DNA from: an uncultured Lachnospiraceae bacterium
Lineage (GTDB): Bacteria > Bacillota > Clostridia > Lachnospirales > Lachnospiraceae
DNA length: 6,267 nt
NCBI GenBank assembly: GCA_910577165.1
Contig: CAJTLX010000091.1
Location: 1 to 6,267, forward strand
Reading direction: 5' to 3'
Under the pieces are notes generated by a model. That model saw only the letters and a program-made list of their open reading frames with translations. It was not told the DNA's origin and did not search any database. Both the position numbers and the translations under genes were made by a program. The first letter of the stretch is position 1. Each line of letters starts with the position of its first letter. This document shows, one piece after another, positions 4,121 through 6,267 of the stretch.

Positions 4121-4678
4121 TTGGAGGATAGTCAAATCATTGAATTATACTGGAAAAAGAATACAGACGCTATATCAAAAACCGCCGACAAGTATGGCGC
4201 ATACTGCTATGCAATTGCCGAAAACATTCTGCACAACCACGAAGATTCCGAGGAGTGTGTCAATGATACTTGGCTCCATGCATGGAATGCGATGCCTCCG
4301 CAGAAGCCCAATGTGCTTCGGCTGTTTTTGGCGAAAATTACCCGCAATCTTTCCTTAGACCGCTTCAATGTGCGAAATGCAGAAAAACGGGGCGGCGGCG
4401 AGATCACCCTTGTCCTGGACGAACTGGTGGAATGTTTTAATGGCGGCGCAGACACAGAGACAGCATACGAGGCCAAAGAACTGCGGCAGTGTATCCGGCG
4501 TTTTGTGCGCTCACTGCCGGAGCGGGAGGGAAATGTGCTGGTACGCCGGTACTTCTTTGCCGAATCTATAGCGGATATTGCGCGGCGGTACGGTCTGACA
4601 GAAAATCATGTGACGGTGATGTTGAGCCGGACGCGGAAAAAGCTGAAGGCGCATCTTTTGAAGGAGGGATACCGATGA
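4121..4678 (+). CDS. ECF-type RNA polymerase sigma factor
   Basis: A 185-residue sigma-70-family protein that directs core RNA polymerase to a special promoter set. Region sigma2 spans about 10-85: YGAYCYAIAENILHNHEDSEECVNDTWLHAW is the typical core-binding and -10 recognition stretch, followed by the helix LFLAKITRNLSLDRF. Region sigma4 spans about 122-180: LPEREGNVLVRRYFFAESIADIARRYGLTENHVTVMLSRTRKKL is a helix-turn-helix for the -35. The TTG start gives (M)EDSQIIELYWKKN, the usual N-terminus of this Firmicute group, and follows a perfect AGGAGG; an ATG at 4100 would add 7 unlikely residues. Its stop overlaps the next start (ATGA), so the two proteins are translationally coupled, as expected for a sigma factor and its inhibitor. 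GC content is higher than in the left half of the window. The target promoters are unknown. Confidence 0.93.
   Translation: MEDSQIIELYWKKNTDAISKTADKYGAYCYAIAENILHNHEDSEECVNDTWLHAWNAMPPQKPNVLRLFLAKITRNLSLDRFNVRNAEKRGGGEITLVLDELVECFNGGADTETAYEAKELRQCIRRFVRSLPEREGNVLVRRYFFAESIADIARRYGLTENHVTVMLSRTRKKLKAHLLKEGYR
4661..4667 (+). promoter_or_regulatory. Ribosome binding site of the anti-sigma-like gene
   Basis: AAGGAGG within the last codons of the sigma gene is 7 nt before the ATG at 4675. It fixes this start against the in-frame upstream open stretch that overlaps the sigma gene. Confidence 0.85.
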
Positions 4679-6108
4679 ACAAAAACGATTTATTCAGGGC
4701 ATTTGACGGAGTGGATGACGATATTCTGGAACGCAGTGAGGTTCCCACAGCCCTCCGCAGGCCATTGGCCTACCGAAAGTGGCCGGTGGTGGCCGCCTGT
4801 TTGGTTCTAATTGTAAGTCTGACGGGGGGTATCCTCGTTGCTGAAGCCAAAGAGTACAACGCGGCGGTAGACTTTTTCGAGGAGAACGGTCTGTCCACCG
4901 AGGGGCTGAGCCGGTCAGACGTGAAAGCTGTTTACCGGGATATTACCAGCCAGCATTTCACCTATGACAAAACGGCGGAGGTCATTGAACGGGCAGTACC
5001 TGGGCTGGAAATCTCCCAGCGGGAGCCTACCCCGGAGGAGTTGGCGGCGCTGTGGGATCGGAACGTGTGGCGCAATACCCGGTCGGAAACCGGGTTTAGC
5101 TACCGCATGGATGTCCGGGAGAAGCTGGACGGGAGCCTGGGCTTCGATGTGCTGGACAGGAGCGTTTTGGAGTGCTACCGGGATGGCAATCCGATCTGGT
5201 CGGTGGAGTTCCCCGACCTCTACGTGGAGGACGGTGTGCACACCTCCGCCGGGACGGCGGTGTGGGGGCATAATGACACCTGGTCCAGTGAGCAGCCTGT
5301 GTATTCCAGCATGGCTCGGGTGGACGAGAGTGGGAACGTCCTCTGGCAACGTCAACTGGATCACGGCTTTGAGCGAGAGTATATCGCCGCCGTGCTGGAC
5401 AACGGGGACGGCACATGGGCGGTCGTCAGCCGGGGAGACTTCCGTTACCTCTGCCTGAGCCAGTACGACACAGACGGAACCGAGCTTAGCTTCTGCAAGA
5501 CCGAGGTCGGTAATAAGGGCATCTGGAATGCCATCCGCTTGGGAGAGGGCTACCTGATACAGCTGGGACACAAGCTGGATGGAGAAACCGCCCGGCTGGT
5601 GAAGCTGGATCGGGAGGGGAGTTTAATGGACACCTTCACTTATGAAGGGGATGACTGTGATTACACCATCACTGATATGATTGAGTTTGGGGATCGGGTG
5701 TATCTGTCCGCCTACGCAGTGCCCAAGCAGAAGGACAAGGGCGGGCGGTATGAGATTGCTGACATCCTGGCTTACTTGTTTAACAACAACATCTGGGAAA
5801 TCTCCAGTGAGGAACTGACCCCTATGGTGAGGGACAACTACACGGCGGTGCTGTTGCTGTGTGACCCGGAGGGCGGTACGCCGGAGGCATTCTATTCTGT
5901 CAAAGGATCTCTGGGGGGAAAATTGGCAGTAAACGATACTGGAGAATTGGCGTGGGATGTGGAGAGCATAGTGAACACATTCTATTCCCCAGCTACCAAT
6001 TCCTTTACCATTGGTGGCACCTGTCAAGTATTCTGTTATACCTTTGCCGATGTCGGAACTTTCCTTAGTCAAGAGGACACAGGCGAAACAGTACCATATC
6101 ATAGATAA
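4675..6108 (+). CDS. Single-pass membrane protein, probable anti-sigma factor/sensor
   Basis: A 477-residue protein, likely inhibitor of the ECF sigma factor just upstream. The cytoplasmic N-terminus (1-35) holds FDGVDDDILERSE (10-22), a motif frequent in anti-sigma partners of this sigma group. One hydrophobic helix (about 36-56, WPVVAACLVLIVSLTGGILVA) follows basic residues, so the C-terminus should lie outside. The outer part has a helical section (about 60-130), then mostly beta sequence with recurring blade-like units: ARVDESGNVLWQRQL (214), SQYDTDGTELSFCKTEV (262), VKLDREGSLMDTFTY (309). This resembles a beta-propeller or PQQ-like sensor domain, but no family is recognised. No Zn-binding HxxxCxxC anti-sigma motif is visible. 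The start was chosen at 4675 (ATGA overlap, strong ribosome binding site). GC content falls over the last 70 codons. Confidence 0.8.
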   Translation: MNKNDLFRAFDGVDDDILERSEVPTALRRPLAYRKWPVVAACLVLIVSLTGGILVAEAKEYNAAVDFFEENGLSTEGLSRSDVKAVYRDITSQHFTYDKTAEVIERAVPGLEISQREPTPEELAALWDRNVWRNTRSETGFSYRMDVREKLDGSLGFDVLDRSVLECYRDGNPIWSVEFPDLYVEDGVHTSAGTAVWGHNDTWSSEQPVYSSMARVDESGNVLWQRQLDHGFEREYIAAVLDNGDGTWAVVSRGDFRYLCLSQYDTDGTELSFCKTEVGNKGIWNAIRLGEGYLIQLGHKLDGETARLVKLDREGSLMDTFTYEGDDCDYTITDMIEFGDRVYLSAYAVPKQKDKGGRYEIADILAYLFNNNIWEISSEELTPMVRDNYTAVLLLCDPEGGTPEAFYSVKGSLGGKLAVNDTGELAWDVESIVNTFYSPATNSFTIGGTCQVFCYTFADVGTFLSQEDTGETVPYHR

Positions 6109-6267
6109 TCCCCCAAAGGGTAGTCCAAGAAAAGTCCTCCACCAGCATTCTTATATGTTTTTCCTTTGAATTGGTACAATCTAAGGGATTAGAATTTATT
6201 TTTCGCTACTTGGCAAGCAGTGTATTTGTTCCCACAAATACTCAAAACAGCTTTCCGGCGTGACCGC
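6109..6267. other. AT-richer right-edge region with possible partial minus-strand ORF
   Basis: No clear terminator follows the anti-sigma-like gene. An extended -10-like TGGTACAAT (6172-6180) has no good -35. On the minus strand a frame open to the window edge (6196-6267) reads AVTPESCFEYLWEQIHCLP and ends SSEK. A second frame over the same DNA is also open, reading RSRRKAVLSICGNKYTAC. One may be the C-terminus of a gene beyond the right edge, but I cannot tell which. Confidence 0.25.

Noticed and set aside
4083..4571. Alternative plus-strand frames (91 and 67 codons) within the sigma-factor gene
   Set aside because: The sigma-factor frame has clear sigma2 and sigma4 signatures across the same DNA; the others are low-complexity shadows.
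4489..4674. In-frame upstream extension of the anti-sigma-like gene by 62 codons, starting inside the sigma gene
   Set aside because: The extension overlaps sigma region 4 in another frame and would put a cysteine-rich non-family sequence before the conserved N-terminal motif. The ATG at 4675 has a strong ribosome binding site and ATGA coupling.
4915..5571. Long minus-strand open frame (218 codons) opposite the anti-sigma-like gene
   Set aside because: It is a shadow caused by GC-rich codons of the plus-strand gene. It has no ribosome binding site or family features, and it lies wholly inside a convincing gene.
5623..6102. Minus-strand open frame (159 codons) opposite the end of the anti-sigma-like gene
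   Set aside because: It has a passable start context, but its sequence is what antisense reading of a beta-rich protein gives, with no domain. The plus-strand frame is better supported.

Overview
The window looks like chromosomal DNA of a low-to-moderate GC Firmicute, most likely a Clostridia/Lachnospiraceae-type gut anaerobe. This is inferred from the AT-rich intergenic DNA, strong AAGGAG-type ribosome binding sites, TTGACA/TATAAT-type promoters, a tRNA-Ser(GCU) gene without an encoded CCA, and protein types common in that group (YafY-like WYL regulator, XRE regulator, ECF sigma factor paired with a membrane anti-sigma-like protein). The species cannot be named from the sequence.

Left edge (1-350, minus strand): a stable-RNA block. 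tRNA-Ser(GCU) at 125-212 has its own near-consensus promoter at 286-314. A second near-consensus promoter (39-67), preceded by three A6 tracts at exactly 10-bp spacing, fires leftward out of the window, probably into another tRNA or rRNA unit.

553-2101 (plus strand): a WYL-domain transcription regulator followed by a GNAT-like protein. A 20-bp inverted repeat inside the last codons of the regulator gene lies just before the GNAT gene and may be the regulator's operator. A strong hairpin closes the unit.

2190-3205: a small minus-strand ORF or gene remnant, then a plus-strand gene encoding an XRE helix-turn-helix fused in front of a response-regulator receiver domain, the reverse of the usual order. 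Its promoter carries a palindrome over the -10 box. Its 5' leader holds a 37-codon GTG-started ORF and two hairpins before the real start, which suggests translational control.

3206-3900: gene debris on the minus strand. It includes the tail of an ABC-transporter ATPase (Walker B to H-loop only), fused to an unidentified coding remnant broken by stops and frameshifts. A perfect 25-nt interrupted palindrome marks the right end of this scar.

3900-6108 (plus strand): a clearly more GC-rich module. A strong hairpin, an extended -10 promoter and a structured leader come first. They lead to an ECF sigma factor with a TTG start, overlapping by 4 nt (ATGA) a 477-residue single-pass membrane protein that is likely its anti-sigma factor/sensor. 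The composition change and the neighbouring debris suggest this module was acquired separately. The last 160 nt are AT-richer and contain only a weak promoter-like motif and a possible partial minus-strand ORF.

Main candidates for something unusual are the inverted-order XRE-receiver regulator with its structured leader, and the sigma/anti-sigma cassette beside a decayed locus. No complete new defence or mobile system is visible.
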